Shown piece by piece: positions 1 to 8,050 of a DNA stretch of 64,000 bases. The position numbers and the translations under genes are program-made. Each line of letters starts with the position of its first letter. Position 1 is the stretch's first letter. The notes below the pieces were generated by a model that was not told the origin of the DNA, ran no database searches, and saw only the letters and a list, made by a program, of their open reading frames with translations. Origin of the DNA: Bacteroidaceae bacterium (GTDB lineage: Bacteria; Bacteroidota; Bacteroidia; Bacteroidales; Bacteroidaceae); NCBI GenBank assembly GCA_017534535.1, contig JAFXVZ010000037.1:1-64000 (forward strand), in the 5' to 3' direction.

Positions 1-1145
1 GGCATCGTGAACTGCAGGTTGCCTGAAGGATGGGCGGTAAGTGGTGTGCCGTTGGCATAGTAAGTAGCAATCGCCAAATAGCCGGTTTCAGCTTGATAGT
101 TAGGTGCCATGACCATCACTTTCCCCGCAGCGAAGTACGATGAACTGCCATCGGTAAAGACTGCTCCACCCGGAAGGTTTCCGCTCACTCCTGGAGCAAA
201 ACTGACGGTGCCCATCCAGGTGTTACCTTTCACAGCTGCCCCGTTCACAGCCCCCAACGGGGTGTTGCCGGCAAAGCAATGATAGTAGTTATTACTATAT
301 TTAGCATTGCTGCCACTTTCGCCAGCTATGGCACCCACGCTGGTGGTTCCCACCACCTGGGCTATACTGTTACAATAAATGATTTCACCATTGTTATAAC
401 CCACAATGCCACCCAAGTTGTTTACATGATTTTCTCCCTTATCTGTAACGGTTGCTTTACTGTCGCATTCATTGATTATTCCATAATTGCGTCCTGCTAT
501 GCCGCCAAAATTGCTTCTTGGATTCTGGGCAGTCCCTGCTTGCTTTGGGTCAAGGGATACCTCCACATCAGCTCCTACCTGGCAGAAACTTAGTATTGCT
601 TGTCCTTGGACATGCCCTGCTATGCCACCACAATTGCCCCACGCCTTAATCGTGGCGTTATCGATAGTAAGATTTCGAACTTCGGCACCAGAACCCAAGG
701 AGCCAAAGAATCCCGTTCCGTAGAAATGCTCGTCAGGATTGATATGGAAATTCTGGATAGTATTATTATTGCCGTCGAATGAACCCAGAAATTCGCGTAC
801 ACCCGTAGCTCCGTTTTCTGTATAATATTTACCACCGATAGGTGATAAGGCTCTGCCACCTAAGTTAAATTCTGCCATGAGCTTGATATATTGCCCCTCA
901 TACGTGTTCCCCTCGTTCACCTGATTGATAAAGTATTCCAAGTGTTCAGGTTGCGTTATCCAATACGGGTCAGTGACTGTGCCACTGCCTTTGGCAAATT
1001 GCCCCCATGCCGACAGCGTGGTGAGCATCATTATCCACAAAATAGTGATAAACTTGGGTTTGATACATAACCCATAACGAGTGTAAGTGCCTTTAGAATG
1101 GGCAGTTACGTAAATCTTACTTGCTTGCGTCTTTTTACTGTCCAT
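1..1145 (-). CDS. Secreted GLUG-type repeat protein, 3' end outside window
   Basis: The reverse strand is open from an ATG at 1145 down to base 1, so about 381 residues are present and the C-terminus lies outside the window. It starts MDSKKTQASKIYVTAH, has a hydrophobic signal segment (residues ~36-50, ending SAWG), then GSGTVTDPYWI, an opening shared with many Bacteroidetes repeat proteins. From about residue 140 there are imperfect repeats of the type GGIAGxxxGxxxxC (GGIAGHVQG, GGIAGRNYG, GGIVGYNNG, GAIAGESG), which resemble GLUG motifs of secreted or surface proteins. The function is unknown; adhesion or an IgA-peptidase-like surface role is family-level inference. Its N-terminus resembles that of the neighbouring 1418-4198 protein, suggesting paralogous export regions. 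Confidence 0.75.
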   Translation of the reverse strand, partial: MDSKKTQASKIYVTAHSKGTYTRYGLCIKPKFITILWIMMLTTLSAWGQFAKGSGTVTDPYWITQPEHLEYFINQVNEGNTYEGQYIKLMAEFNLGGRALSPIGGKYYTENGATGVREFLGSFDGNNNTIQNFHINPDEHFYGTGFFGSLGSGAEVRNLTIDNATIKAWGNCGGIAGHVQGQAILSFCQVGADVEVSLDPKQAGTAQNPRSNFGGIAGRNYGIINECDSKATVTDKGENHVNNLGGIVGYNNGEIIYCNSIAQVVGTTSVGAIAGESGSNAKYSNNYYHCFAGNTPLGAVNGAAVKGNTWMGTVSFAPGVSGNLPGGAVFTDGSSSYFAAGKVMVMAPNYQAETGYLAIATYYANGTPLTAHPSGNLQFTM

Positions 1146-1251
1146 AGTAAATCCGTTAAATGAAGTGCAAAGATAAGAATAATTTTGTAAATATCAAATT
1201 TTTTTACTTCTTTCTTATGCTTCGCATCAATCTATCTAACGGTCAATGGTC

Positions 1252-1314
1252 AAAATCGCGAGTAAGCGAGAGGAGAGTCAAGCTTGCTTGAACTATCCCG
1301 AGCGTGAGCGATTT
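1252..1314 (+). repeat. 63-bp dispersed palindromic element, copy A
   Basis: This intergenic element contains the near-palindrome AGTCAAGCTTGCTTGAACT followed by CCGAGCGTGAGCG. Read on the opposite strand, bases 9477-9539 carry the same 63-bp element with about ten differences. A shorter relative sits at about 1336-1397, where the central hairpin is CGATGCTTGCATCG and is again followed by GCCGAG. Such REP-like elements may form cruciforms or act in termination; the role is inferred. Confidence 0.7.
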
Positions 1315-1335
1315 ATCTAATCGTCAATCGTCACT

Positions 1336-1397
1336 TTTTGGAGCAGCGAGGGCAGAGCGATGCTTGCATCGGCTATGCCGAGTCGCGACAAAATAGG
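1336..1397 (+). repeat. Diverged relative of the 63-bp palindromic element
   Basis: This stretch has the same order of parts as copy A: GCAGCGAGGGCAGAG, a hairpin CGATGCTTGCATCG, then CTATGCCGAG. It is followed by heptamer-like repeats of GTCAATCGTCAATTGTCAATCG that run into the stop region of the next minus-strand gene. It is probably a degenerate member of the same repeat family. Confidence 0.5.
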
Positions 1398-1417
1398 ACG
1401 GAGTCAATCGTCAATTG

Positions 1418-4198
1418 TCAATCGTCCACATAGTACGCCTTATTCGCAGGGATGGTTGTACCTGAGAACTCGTAAAAGCCTAGTGTTTCATTAACCTTAC
1501 TCATCACATACACCTTCTTTCCACCCGTGGTAAGTGACGAAGCAGCAGTGGCAACGGCTGTGCCGCTTAGCTTGTTGTCGGTTGGGTTAGTCACGGTGGT
1601 GCTGTCGAGCTTCGTGATGCTGATGCTGCTGGTATCCCCCATAATGATTACCGGTGTGCCTGCAGGCACCACGTCACCATCGCCCAGCATATACAGCGCC
1701 ATATCTTCCTTCATATAGAGAGCCATCGCCCCTGCCGGCAATTGATAGCTCAGCGTGGGGTGGTAGAAGGTTGTCCAGTACTTCGTCACTCCGTTCAGTG
1801 CTGCCAGGTTGGCAGTGAGGCTAATAGAGGTGCAAGTTGCGCTGACCTCCACATCTTTAGCTGGCATGGTGAAGGTATATACGCCCTCGGCTTCGTTAAT
1901 CGTGACACCGGTAATGGAATAATCGCTGGCGGTATATCCCGCAGCAGCGCCCAGCGTAACGGTAGCTCCGGGCAGGGCATAGGTGCCGTCAGCCTGGTTG
2001 ATGACGCCTGTGCCGCTGGCGGTGACAAACGTGGGCAGGGTAATCTTCACGGCAGGCTGCAGCGTCACGTTCTGAAGTTTCGTCAGGTCGGCGACGGTGC
2101 CGCTGAACACTTCCGTGCCGTCGTATAGATACTGGCCGTCCTTGATGGATACGGTGCCTTTATAGCTCACTCCGCCAGTCCCCGTAGCGGTGCTGGTGAT
2201 GCGGTCGGTGGTGTCCGTCCAGCCTAAGGTAATGGTGCTGACTCCATCATAATTGCCGATACCCAAGCCATAGCCCATGGCGGTGGCTGTTCCGCCGTTG
2301 ATGGTGACACTGCCAGCAGAGATACCATCACGATTTCCTTTTGCGGTGACGATGCCGCCGTTGATGGTGATGACTGATCCATAGATGCCTGCAGATTCAT
2401 AATTGTCTGAGCCGGTGGCGGTGACTGTGCCGCCGTTGATGGTGACACCATAGTGGGAATAGATACCATTAGAACTACCTTTTGCGGTGACTGTGCCGCC
2501 GTTGATGGTGACACCACCGAGGGCAGAGATGCCTCTATCACCATTGGCGTCGATGCTGCCGGACCCCTCAGCTTGTCCGTAGATGCTGAGATAGTTTTTT
2601 GAATGTGAGACATAGGCACCATCACTGATGTTGAGCGTGGCTCCGTCGCAGATGATGAGGTGCGTGTTGTAGTTGTCGAAATTGAGTTGTCCGTTAATGG
2701 TGACGTTGCCATAGACCACGTACCAGTTGGTTTCGCCCTCGGTGCCGTAGTGGTTGAAATCCTCATTGCTGCTCTCGATGAAGGTAAATTCGGTGCAGGT
2801 CTGCTGTTCGCCGTGCTCGTCGATGTAGCTGACGCCATAGTCGTGGGTGGTGACAGCCCCGAAGGTAGTCTCTGTCTTGCCTTCTGAGTCCGTGAAGTAT
2901 TTGCCGCATCGCGAGCACGTCCAGTATTCAATGTTGCCGAAAGCGTCTGCAGTGGCTGCGGTGGCAGCGTGGTGGGTCATGTCGTGGCCCAGGGGTGGAA
3001 TGAGGGGGAATATCTCGTTCGTACATGCTTGGTCGCTGTAGTATTGGGTGCCCTCGCGCTTGCGCCAGCAGTTCTGCGAGATGCCAGGCTCGGTGCAGGT
3101 GGGGGCTTTGGCTTCAACTGCCACTACTGCCGAAACTGTCTTTACCTCATTATTCTCAATGAATATCTCGATGGATTCAGGGTCATCTGCGCTGAAGTTT
3201 TCCAGCGAGCCTTTGCCGTTCAAGCCGGAGGTGATGGTCTGACCTGCAGGGGCGGTGATGCCGATGCGGGTTGCAGCGTTGAGAGCATCACTGATTGTAA
3301 TGACGGGGCCAGAAGGAATATAGACGTTGTTCGCTGCACTGTTCGCCGTGTTGCCGGTAATCGTGACGTTGCCGGACACGTTCATTCTTCCATAACAAGA
3401 GCTAGTGTGTTTCGTAATATAAACGCCGCCACCTGTACTTGAAGAATTGCCAGACACGGAGTTGCCTGTGATGCTGCCGCCGTTCATATTGAAGGTGCCA
3501 TATCTACTATTGTAACTGTGCACACATACAGCTCCGCCCCAAGCACTACTAGAAGTGGAAACCGAATTGTTCGTAATGGAGCCGCCGTTCATGGTGAAGG
3601 TGGCGTTGTTCCCTACAAAGATAGCACCGCCCTTGGCCTCGCCAGATGTCATCTCTATTTTGTTGCCAGTGATAGAGCCGTTGTTCAAGGTGAATGTGCT
3701 GTTCGTGTTGAGATACACGCAGCCACCATAGTTGCTGCTGTTCCATCCGCCGGTGATGCTGCCCGTGCTGGGGTTGCTGCTGTCGTTGATGGTCAGGTTT
3801 CCACTCAATGAGATAACATAACCGTTGCTCGTTGCCGCCGTCAGTGCACGGTCGATGGTGCGGCCGTTCAGGTCGAGCACCACGGTTACGCCCGATGGGA
3901 CGTTCAGGTAACTGCTCCTCGTTTTGTCAGGGTCGCTAACATTGGCATCCAGACGGATATATCCGCCCTCAGCCATCTTCGTTTTCAGGTCGCCCCAACT
4001 TTTGACTATGTATGGGTCAATATCGGTACCTGAGCCTGTCACCGTCTGCCCCGCCGCCTCTTGCGCCGCCATGAGCATCAGGCAGCAGAAGAAAGCAGTT
4101 AGGAAGTTGAGTGTGGTATATAATCTCTTATGAGTGCAAGTGCCTGAGGGGTGGGCGGTTGCGCCATTCTTGTTAAAGTGTGTCTTTTTATTTTCCAT
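1418..4198 (-). CDS. Secreted beta-helix repeat protein
   Basis: The open frame runs to an ATG at 4276, but the start at 4198 (MENKKTHFNKN) is preferred: it matches the N-terminal pattern of the gene at 1-1145 and places a signal segment (LNFLTAFFCCLMLMAAQEAAG) normally. After GSGTDIDPYIV come runs of beta-helix motifs such as FTLNNGSITGN and FTMNGGSITNNS, then around 2230-2560 repeats of VTINGGTVTAKG and a WTxTTDRIT segment. The C-terminus has a YAFSG/IPANKAYYVDD-like end common in Bacteroidetes surface proteins. The product is probably extracellular or surface-attached; ligand and function are unknown. The next minus-strand gene is downstream with a repeat-rich gap of about 270 bases. Confidence 0.8.
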   Translation of the reverse strand: MENKKTHFNKNGATAHPSGTCTHKRLYTTLNFLTAFFCCLMLMAAQEAAGQTVTGSGTDIDPYIVKSWGDLKTKMAEGGYIRLDANVSDPDKTRSSYLNVPSGVTVVLDLNGRTIDRALTAATSNGYVISLSGNLTINDSSNPSTGSITGGWNSSNYGGCVYLNTNSTFTLNNGSITGNKIEMTSGEAKGGAIFVGNNATFTMNGGSITNNSVSTSSSAWGGAVCVHSYNSRYGTFNMNGGSITGNSVSGNSSSTGGGVYITKHTSSCYGRMNVSGNVTITGNTANSAANNVYIPSGPVITISDALNAATRIGITAPAGQTITSGLNGKGSLENFSADDPESIEIFIENNEVKTVSAVVAVEAKAPTCTEPGISQNCWRKREGTQYYSDQACTNEIFPLIPPLGHDMTHHAATAATADAFGNIEYWTCSRCGKYFTDSEGKTETTFGAVTTHDYGVSYIDEHGEQQTCTEFTFIESSNEDFNHYGTEGETNWYVVYGNVTINGQLNFDNYNTHLIICDGATLNISDGAYVSHSKNYLSIYGQAEGSGSIDANGDRGISALGGVTINGGTVTAKGSSNGIYSHYGVTINGGTVTATGSDNYESAGIYGSVITINGGIVTAKGNRDGISAGSVTINGGTATAMGYGLGIGNYDGVSTITLGWTDTTDRITSTATGTGGVSYKGTVSIKDGQYLYDGTEVFSGTVADLTKLQNVTLQPAVKITLPTFVTASGTGVINQADGTYALPGATVTLGAAAGYTASDYSITGVTINEAEGVYTFTMPAKDVEVSATCTSISLTANLAALNGVTKYWTTFYHPTLSYQLPAGAMALYMKEDMALYMLGDGDVVPAGTPVIIMGDTSSISITKLDSTTVTNPTDNKLSGTAVATAASSLTTGGKKVYVMSKVNETLGFYEFSGTTIPANKAYYVDD

Positions 4199-4295
4199 AT
4201 AGTTATTAGTTTTTAATTCTATGCAAAGTTGTAAATAAATTAGATAAAAACCAAATTTAATAGAGCTTTTCTTCATTTAAGTTATTATTTATACT

Positions 4296-4303
4296 TACCT
4301 TTG
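4296..4303 (+). promoter_or_regulatory. Putative promoter -7 element TACCTTTG
   Basis: TACCTTTG matches the Bacteroidetes TAnnTTTG element. No convincing TTTG is seen 19-21 bases upstream. If used, it gives a leader of about 130 nt for the gene at 4444, containing the hairpin at 4385-4434. Confidence 0.4.
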
Positions 4304-4384
4304 TACGCTGAAAGATTTAAGTCTGTTAGTGAAGAGTATTAATGGAATAAATTTGAAAGTATAAGCTTACCTTGTTTTTATACG

Positions 4385-4434
4385 TCGGGCAGTGATAAGC
4401 AGCTATCCATTAAAACAAAAGACTCACTGCCCGA
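4385..4434 (+). promoter_or_regulatory. Inverted repeat just upstream of a start codon
   Basis: TCGGGCAGTGA at 4385-4395 is perfectly complementary to TCACTGCCCGA at 4424-4434, with a 28-base A-rich loop. The right arm ends 9 bases before the ATG at 4444, so in mRNA the hairpin would sit on the ribosome-binding region. It could be an operator or a translational control structure. Confidence 0.5.
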
Positions 4435-4443
4435 ACATAACAG

Positions 4444-4992
4444 ATGACACTAGATTTCATCACCTATGAGGGAGAACTATATGTAAAGGTTCGTACACTT
4501 TCCAAATCTCTCAACAACATAGCAGCATCCCTGATGGTAACAGGAAGCACTTCCCAGCCCCTTACCCTTCGGTTCTTTACCTCGTTCAACACTCCAGAGA
4601 AGCAGGATAGGTTGAGGGAGGCGATCAGGAGCCTGGCGAGAGAAGGCCATGCCTATTCTGGCAAAGATTTAATATCCTTGTATATCGCCGACAGCTATCT
4701 TGTGGGCGCCAAGAAACTGCGCGGGCGTTATGGGAATTTCTTCCGCGACATCGATGCGCTACTGCCTGGCTTCCTTGTCAAGGCCGAGCAGATCCAAGCC
4801 ACCAACACCTTGCGTTACAAGAAATATATCCAGATGCTGTCGCGCGAATGTCATAAATGGTTCATCCTGGATGGTAAATTGCCACCCTTGGAAGAATGGA
4901 CCTCCAAGATTTATGTCTATCATGTGAGTGTCAATACGCGAAGAAACGTGCAGCAGGAAACCGCGTCCATGCTGAGAAGGTTCATAACGTAG
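4444..4992 (+). CDS. Hypothetical protein, 182 aa
   Basis: This is a complete frame with ATG start, no signal peptide and no membrane segment. It begins MTLDFITYEGELYVKVRTLSKS and is rich in basic and aromatic residues, with a helical middle (SLYIADSYLVGAKKLRGRYGNFF). I do not recognise a family. The first 25 residues vaguely resemble the start of small phage-type DNA-binding domains, which is only an impression. The 3' end overlaps by 11 bases the 3' end of the convergent ATPase gene. The hairpin just upstream suggests regulated translation. Confidence 0.6.
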   Translation: MTLDFITYEGELYVKVRTLSKSLNNIAASLMVTGSTSQPLTLRFFTSFNTPEKQDRLREAIRSLAREGHAYSGKDLISLYIADSYLVGAKKLRGRYGNFFRDIDALLPGFLVKAEQIQATNTLRYKKYIQMLSRECHKWFILDGKLPPLEEWTSKIYVYHVSVNTRRNVQQETASMLRRFIT

Positions 4993-6367
4993 GAGGAGGG
5001 AGGGGGATGGATGGGATAATCAATCCACTATCATCCTCCACCTGGCTGCGCTCCAGGAACATGCAGTAATATATAGGCAGATACATGATGCCATCTTTTT
5101 CCGAAGCCTGCTGTTCATTACTGAACACAATAGCACGGATGATGTGATAATCAGGTGTATTGAGGAAGTTGTCAAGCGCACTGTGCACCGTATAATCCTT
5201 GCCTGATTTCACTTCTATAGGCAAGACGGTCAGGTGCCGATAATCATCTATCAGGAAATCCACTTCACCCTTTTGCTTGTTGTCATAGTAGTGCAGGGCA
5301 TAGCCATGCGCATGCAATTCCTGAGCAACCGCTGTTTCATAGACTGCCCCTAAATTGATGCTCCGCTCATCCCTCAGCACTGCATTGATGTTGGTGTCAT
5401 AGAGCAGACAGGTGAGCAATCCCACGTCGTTCAGGTATAGTTTCAGCAGATTCTTGCTTTCTGACTCTAACAGAGGGAACTTGGGGTTACTGATGGCTTG
5501 CACGGATAAGGCGATGCCGGAATTGGTTAAATACTCAAATTCATCGGCGTAATTGCTGAATTGCTTGTGCCCAGTTGTTTCCTCTATGCGCTTCACCACC
5601 ACACGCTTCTTCTTGTTCTCCATGTTAGATGGAATCAAATTGTATATTTTTCTGATGACCAGCTTCTTTTCTTCGTCATACTGTGAGGCATCCACCCTGT
5701 AAAGTGTATGAATATCCCGCTGTATCTTGCGCACATGAGTCATGTTCCTGTTAGCTTTGAATTTGTTGATGGCTTCTGGCATTCCGCCGACCAGCAGGTA
5801 TAGCTTGAACTGCTGCAGCATATAGCTATGAAGCGAGTCGTTCAGCGATTCTCCAGCCAGGAATTTCTGCCTGATGCTGTTGATTGTTTCCTGTCCGCAA
5901 TCCATGGCCAAGAGGAATTCCTCAAAGTCGAGTGGATACATTTCCTCTATTGAAATGCTGCCAATGGGCACTGATGCCGTCTGTGACAATGCCACCCCTA
6001 ACTCCGAGCCACTGGCTATGTAAGTGTATCGCCCCTCTTGATTTAAGAACTTCAGCATTGTCATCAGGTGCGGATAGCTCTGTATCTCATCCAGGAAGAC
6101 CAAGGTGTTTTCTTTCTGCCCAAGCCGATGGCCGGCGATGGCTCCCAACTGGATGTGGAAATCGCTTGTCTGCTTTACGGATGCGAATATGCCCGCACCT
6201 TCCTTGTCTTCCTTTAAGTTGATTTCTACGTAGTTCTTGAATAGTTTCTTGCCTACATGGCGAATCAGGTATGACTTGCCAATCTGCCTGGCGCCGTTGA
6301 CCAGCAGGATTTTGTTAGGTTCATTGCGGAGAAACTGTTCTATCCGGCTTGTAAATTTCCTGTATAA
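4982..6367 (-). CDS. AAA ATPase with C-terminal DUF4143 domain
   Basis: The protein has a Walker A motif GARQIGKS near its N-terminus and Walker B LVFLDEIQ, followed by the arginine/sensor-like SGSELG segment. The C-terminal half is DUF4143-like and carries GEVDFLIDDY...LPIEVKSGK, a pattern resembling a PD-(D/E)XK nuclease core. The frame extends to 6445, but the start MLYRKFTSRIEQF at 6367 fits the family; the extra 26 residues would be encoded by the upstream repeat array. These cytosolic ATPases are common in Bacteroidetes accessory DNA and have no settled role; several are toxin/antitoxin- or defence-associated by context. A second member lies at 12893-14032. Confidence 0.85.
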   Translation of the reverse strand, partial: LYRKFTSRIEQFLRNEPNKILLVNGARQIGKSYLIRHVGKKLFKNYVEINLKEDKEGAGIFASVKQTSDFHIQLGAIAGHRLGQKENTLVFLDEIQSYPHLMTMLKFLNQEGRYTYIASGSELGVALSQTASVPIGSISIEEMYPLDFEEFLLAMDCGQETINSIRQKFLAGESLNDSLHSYMLQQFKLYLLVGGMPEAINKFKANRNMTHVRKIQRDIHTLYRVDASQYDEEKKLVIRKIYNLIPSNMENKKKRVVVKRIEETTGHKQFSNYADEFEYLTNSGIALSVQAISNPKFPLLESESKNLLKLYLNDVGLLTCLLYDTNINAVLRDERSINLGAVYETAVAQELHAHGYALHYYDNKQKGEVDFLIDDYRHLTVLPIEVKSGKDYTVHSALDNFLNTPDYHIIRAIVFSNEQQASEKDGIMYLPIYYCMFLERSQVEDDSGLIIPSIPLPPPTL

Positions 6368-6428
6368 CATAATTATGCTTGTTTTGCCTGCAAATTTAAG
6401 TGTTTTTCTTTTTGCAAGCAAGTAATTC

Positions 6429-6537
6429 AGGACTTTTTCCGTCATTATTTGCCTAAATTCAGGACTTTTTCCTAAAATATGGGGCTATAATTAGGACTTT
6501 TTCCGATGAAATAGGGTAGTAAATTAGGACTTTTTCC
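6429..6537. repeat. Four direct repeats AGGACTTTTTCC with 32-33 bp period
   Basis: Copies of AGGACTTTTTCC begin at 6429, 6461, 6493 and 6526, so they lie on the same helical face three turns apart. The flanks are partly conserved too (ATTAGG before, CGATG after in the last two). They lie upstream of the minus-strand ATPase, where they read GGAAAAAGTCCT, and upstream of the divergent gene at 6764. They look like binding sites for a regulator or an iteron-like protein. Confidence 0.75.
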
Positions 6538-6763
6538 GATGTGATGTCATCATTGTGCACCAGATTCTTTAAGTAGTCTCAATGGCGCAGAAACGGGTTT
6601 TTTCGCTTTTGTCGGTTTTTTAGTGGCTTTTTTGTCGTGTTTGTCGTTTTCGCCAGAAATAGGCTGATAAAGGCTCTGGTAAGTCATGCCCTTTCCCGAC
6701 CTTTGCTGCTGTGATTATAGCGCGCAAAGAATCACAAAGTCTAATTCTTAATTATTTACTAAA
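6538..6763. other. Intergenic region upstream of accessory cassette
   Basis: This region separates the repeat array from the cassette. It holds T-rich repeats of the type TTTTTGTCG/TTTTGTCGG. No clear TAnnTTTG promoter is seen; GACCTTTG near 6700 is one base away. No gene is seen. Confidence 0.4.
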
Positions 6764-7924
6764 ATGAAAACAGCAAACAAGATTCTGGAGGAGGAGCTGC
6801 CCCTGGCAGGGCAGGCTTCACCGGTGACGCCACAGCTCATGAAGCTGGATGGCTACCGCATCACCTCGGAGACGGAGGTGCCTGAAGAGGAGTTCCTCAT
6901 GCGGATGTATGACAAGCCCTGTCTGCCCAGGCGTGACCTGACGGCGGTGACGGGCATGGAGAAGTGTGGCAAGACGTTCTTCACCTCGATGCTGATGGCA
7001 TGCTGTGCGCAGCGTCAGGTGCTGGAACTGGAACGCATCCGCGAGCAGCCGCTCAAGGTGATGTGGTATGATACAGAGCAGAGCCGACAATCCACGAAGA
7101 CTATCTTCACGGACAGGGTTGGGAAGATGGTGTCTGAGGATGCCGTGTTGGATGTCAATTATTTGATTTACAATGTACGTGCATGTACCTATCAGGAGCG
7201 TATGGACTGCCTGATAGCCGGCATCGAGACCTACAAGCCCGACCTGGTGATTATCGACAATGTGAGCGATCTGCTGCCCAGCGTGAATGATGCCGACCAG
7301 TCGCAACGCCTGGTTACCCAACTGATGGAGCTTGCCACCAGTGGCAACTGCAACATCGTGGTGGTGATCCACCTGAACCGCAGTGGCGACAAGCGTAACC
7401 TGCGTGGCTGGCTGGGGACGGAGATTTTGCATAAGTCGTTTGAGGTGTTCTATTGCGAACAAGTGCCTCAAAGCGAGCTTTATTCCGTGGAGCAGTTGTT
7501 TACCCGCAAGTTTCGCATCTCAACGAAACTTTACTATCGCATCAATGATGAAGGACTGCCGGAAAAGGCTTCCCGACCCAATGCCTTGGCAGGTAATGAA
7601 GATGATGGATATGATAGCAGGAAATCAAATGTTTATGCTATTCACAGCAATAAGGTTGACTCCTTCAATCAGAAGTATATCATCCGCAATGCCAACAGCC
7701 AATCTAAGTCTTGGGAATGGAACTACAATCTGCTGTTTGCAGATGCCATGGACGGGCATACGACAATGTATCGTGATACCCTGAAGGAGGCGGCGATGAA
7801 GCTGAGTGGCATTCTGCAGCCTAAGTACTACGAGAAGGTTTTCAATGAGGCACTCGAAAAGCAGGTAATTATGACGACGCTCGACCGGAAGGGCCGCATA
7901 GTGGTTTACACCACCCCTACCTAA
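6764..7924 (+). CDS. RecA/RepA-like AAA ATPase of the HU/amidase cassette
   Basis: The protein (386 aa) has a Walker A motif GMEKCGKTFF at about residues 64-73 and a Walker B-like stretch PDLVIIDNVSDLL near 160, the arrangement of RepA/KaiC-type ATPases (AAA_25 family). It is cytosolic. It is the first gene of a cassette of six same-strand genes ending with an amidase, a block repeatedly seen in Bacteroidetes genomes; a helicase or DNA-loading role is inferred from its similarity to plasmid RepA helicases. The C-terminal 130 residues look helical with basic residues. The start ATG at 6764 follows an AT-rich stretch. A long hairpin directly follows the stop. Confidence 0.8.
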   Translation: MKTANKILEEELPLAGQASPVTPQLMKLDGYRITSETEVPEEEFLMRMYDKPCLPRRDLTAVTGMEKCGKTFFTSMLMACCAQRQVLELERIREQPLKVMWYDTEQSRQSTKTIFTDRVGKMVSEDAVLDVNYLIYNVRACTYQERMDCLIAGIETYKPDLVIIDNVSDLLPSVNDADQSQRLVTQLMELATSGNCNIVVVIHLNRSGDKRNLRGWLGTEILHKSFEVFYCEQVPQSELYSVEQLFTRKFRISTKLYYRINDEGLPEKASRPNALAGNEDDGYDSRKSNVYAIHSNKVDSFNQKYIIRNANSQSKSWEWNYNLLFADAMDGHTTMYRDTLKEAAMKLSGILQPKYYEKVFNEALEKQVIMTTLDRKGRIVVYTTPT

Positions 7925-7997
7925 CACCCCCTTCCTTATATAGCCATCCCCTCTCTCTATGTAAGAGAGGGATGGGCTATAGTAAGAAGGGGTGTGT
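7924..7997 (+). terminator. Long hairpin between cassette genes 1 and 2
   Basis: A roughly 33-base arm from 7924 pairs with 7964-7997 (inner stem CATCCCCTCTCT with AGAGAGGGATG, outer CACCCCCTTC with GAAGGGGTGTG) around a 7-base loop. There is no T-run after it, so it may be an attenuating, RNA-stabilising or processing hairpin rather than a plain terminator. Confidence 0.6.
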
Positions 7998-8050
7998 AGG
8001 GGGTGGTTAGACAACCACGTAGCGGAGCAGCCAAAAAACATTAAAAATCT

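Noticed and set aside
2224-2931. 235-residue minus-strand ORF overlapping the beta-helix gene
   Set aside because: It is a frame shadow of the repetitive beta-helix gene, low-complexity in Ser/Thr/Pro with no domain.
6429-6537. CRISPR array
   Set aside because: The repeats are only about 12 bases, the spacers resemble each other, and there is no cas gene nearby.
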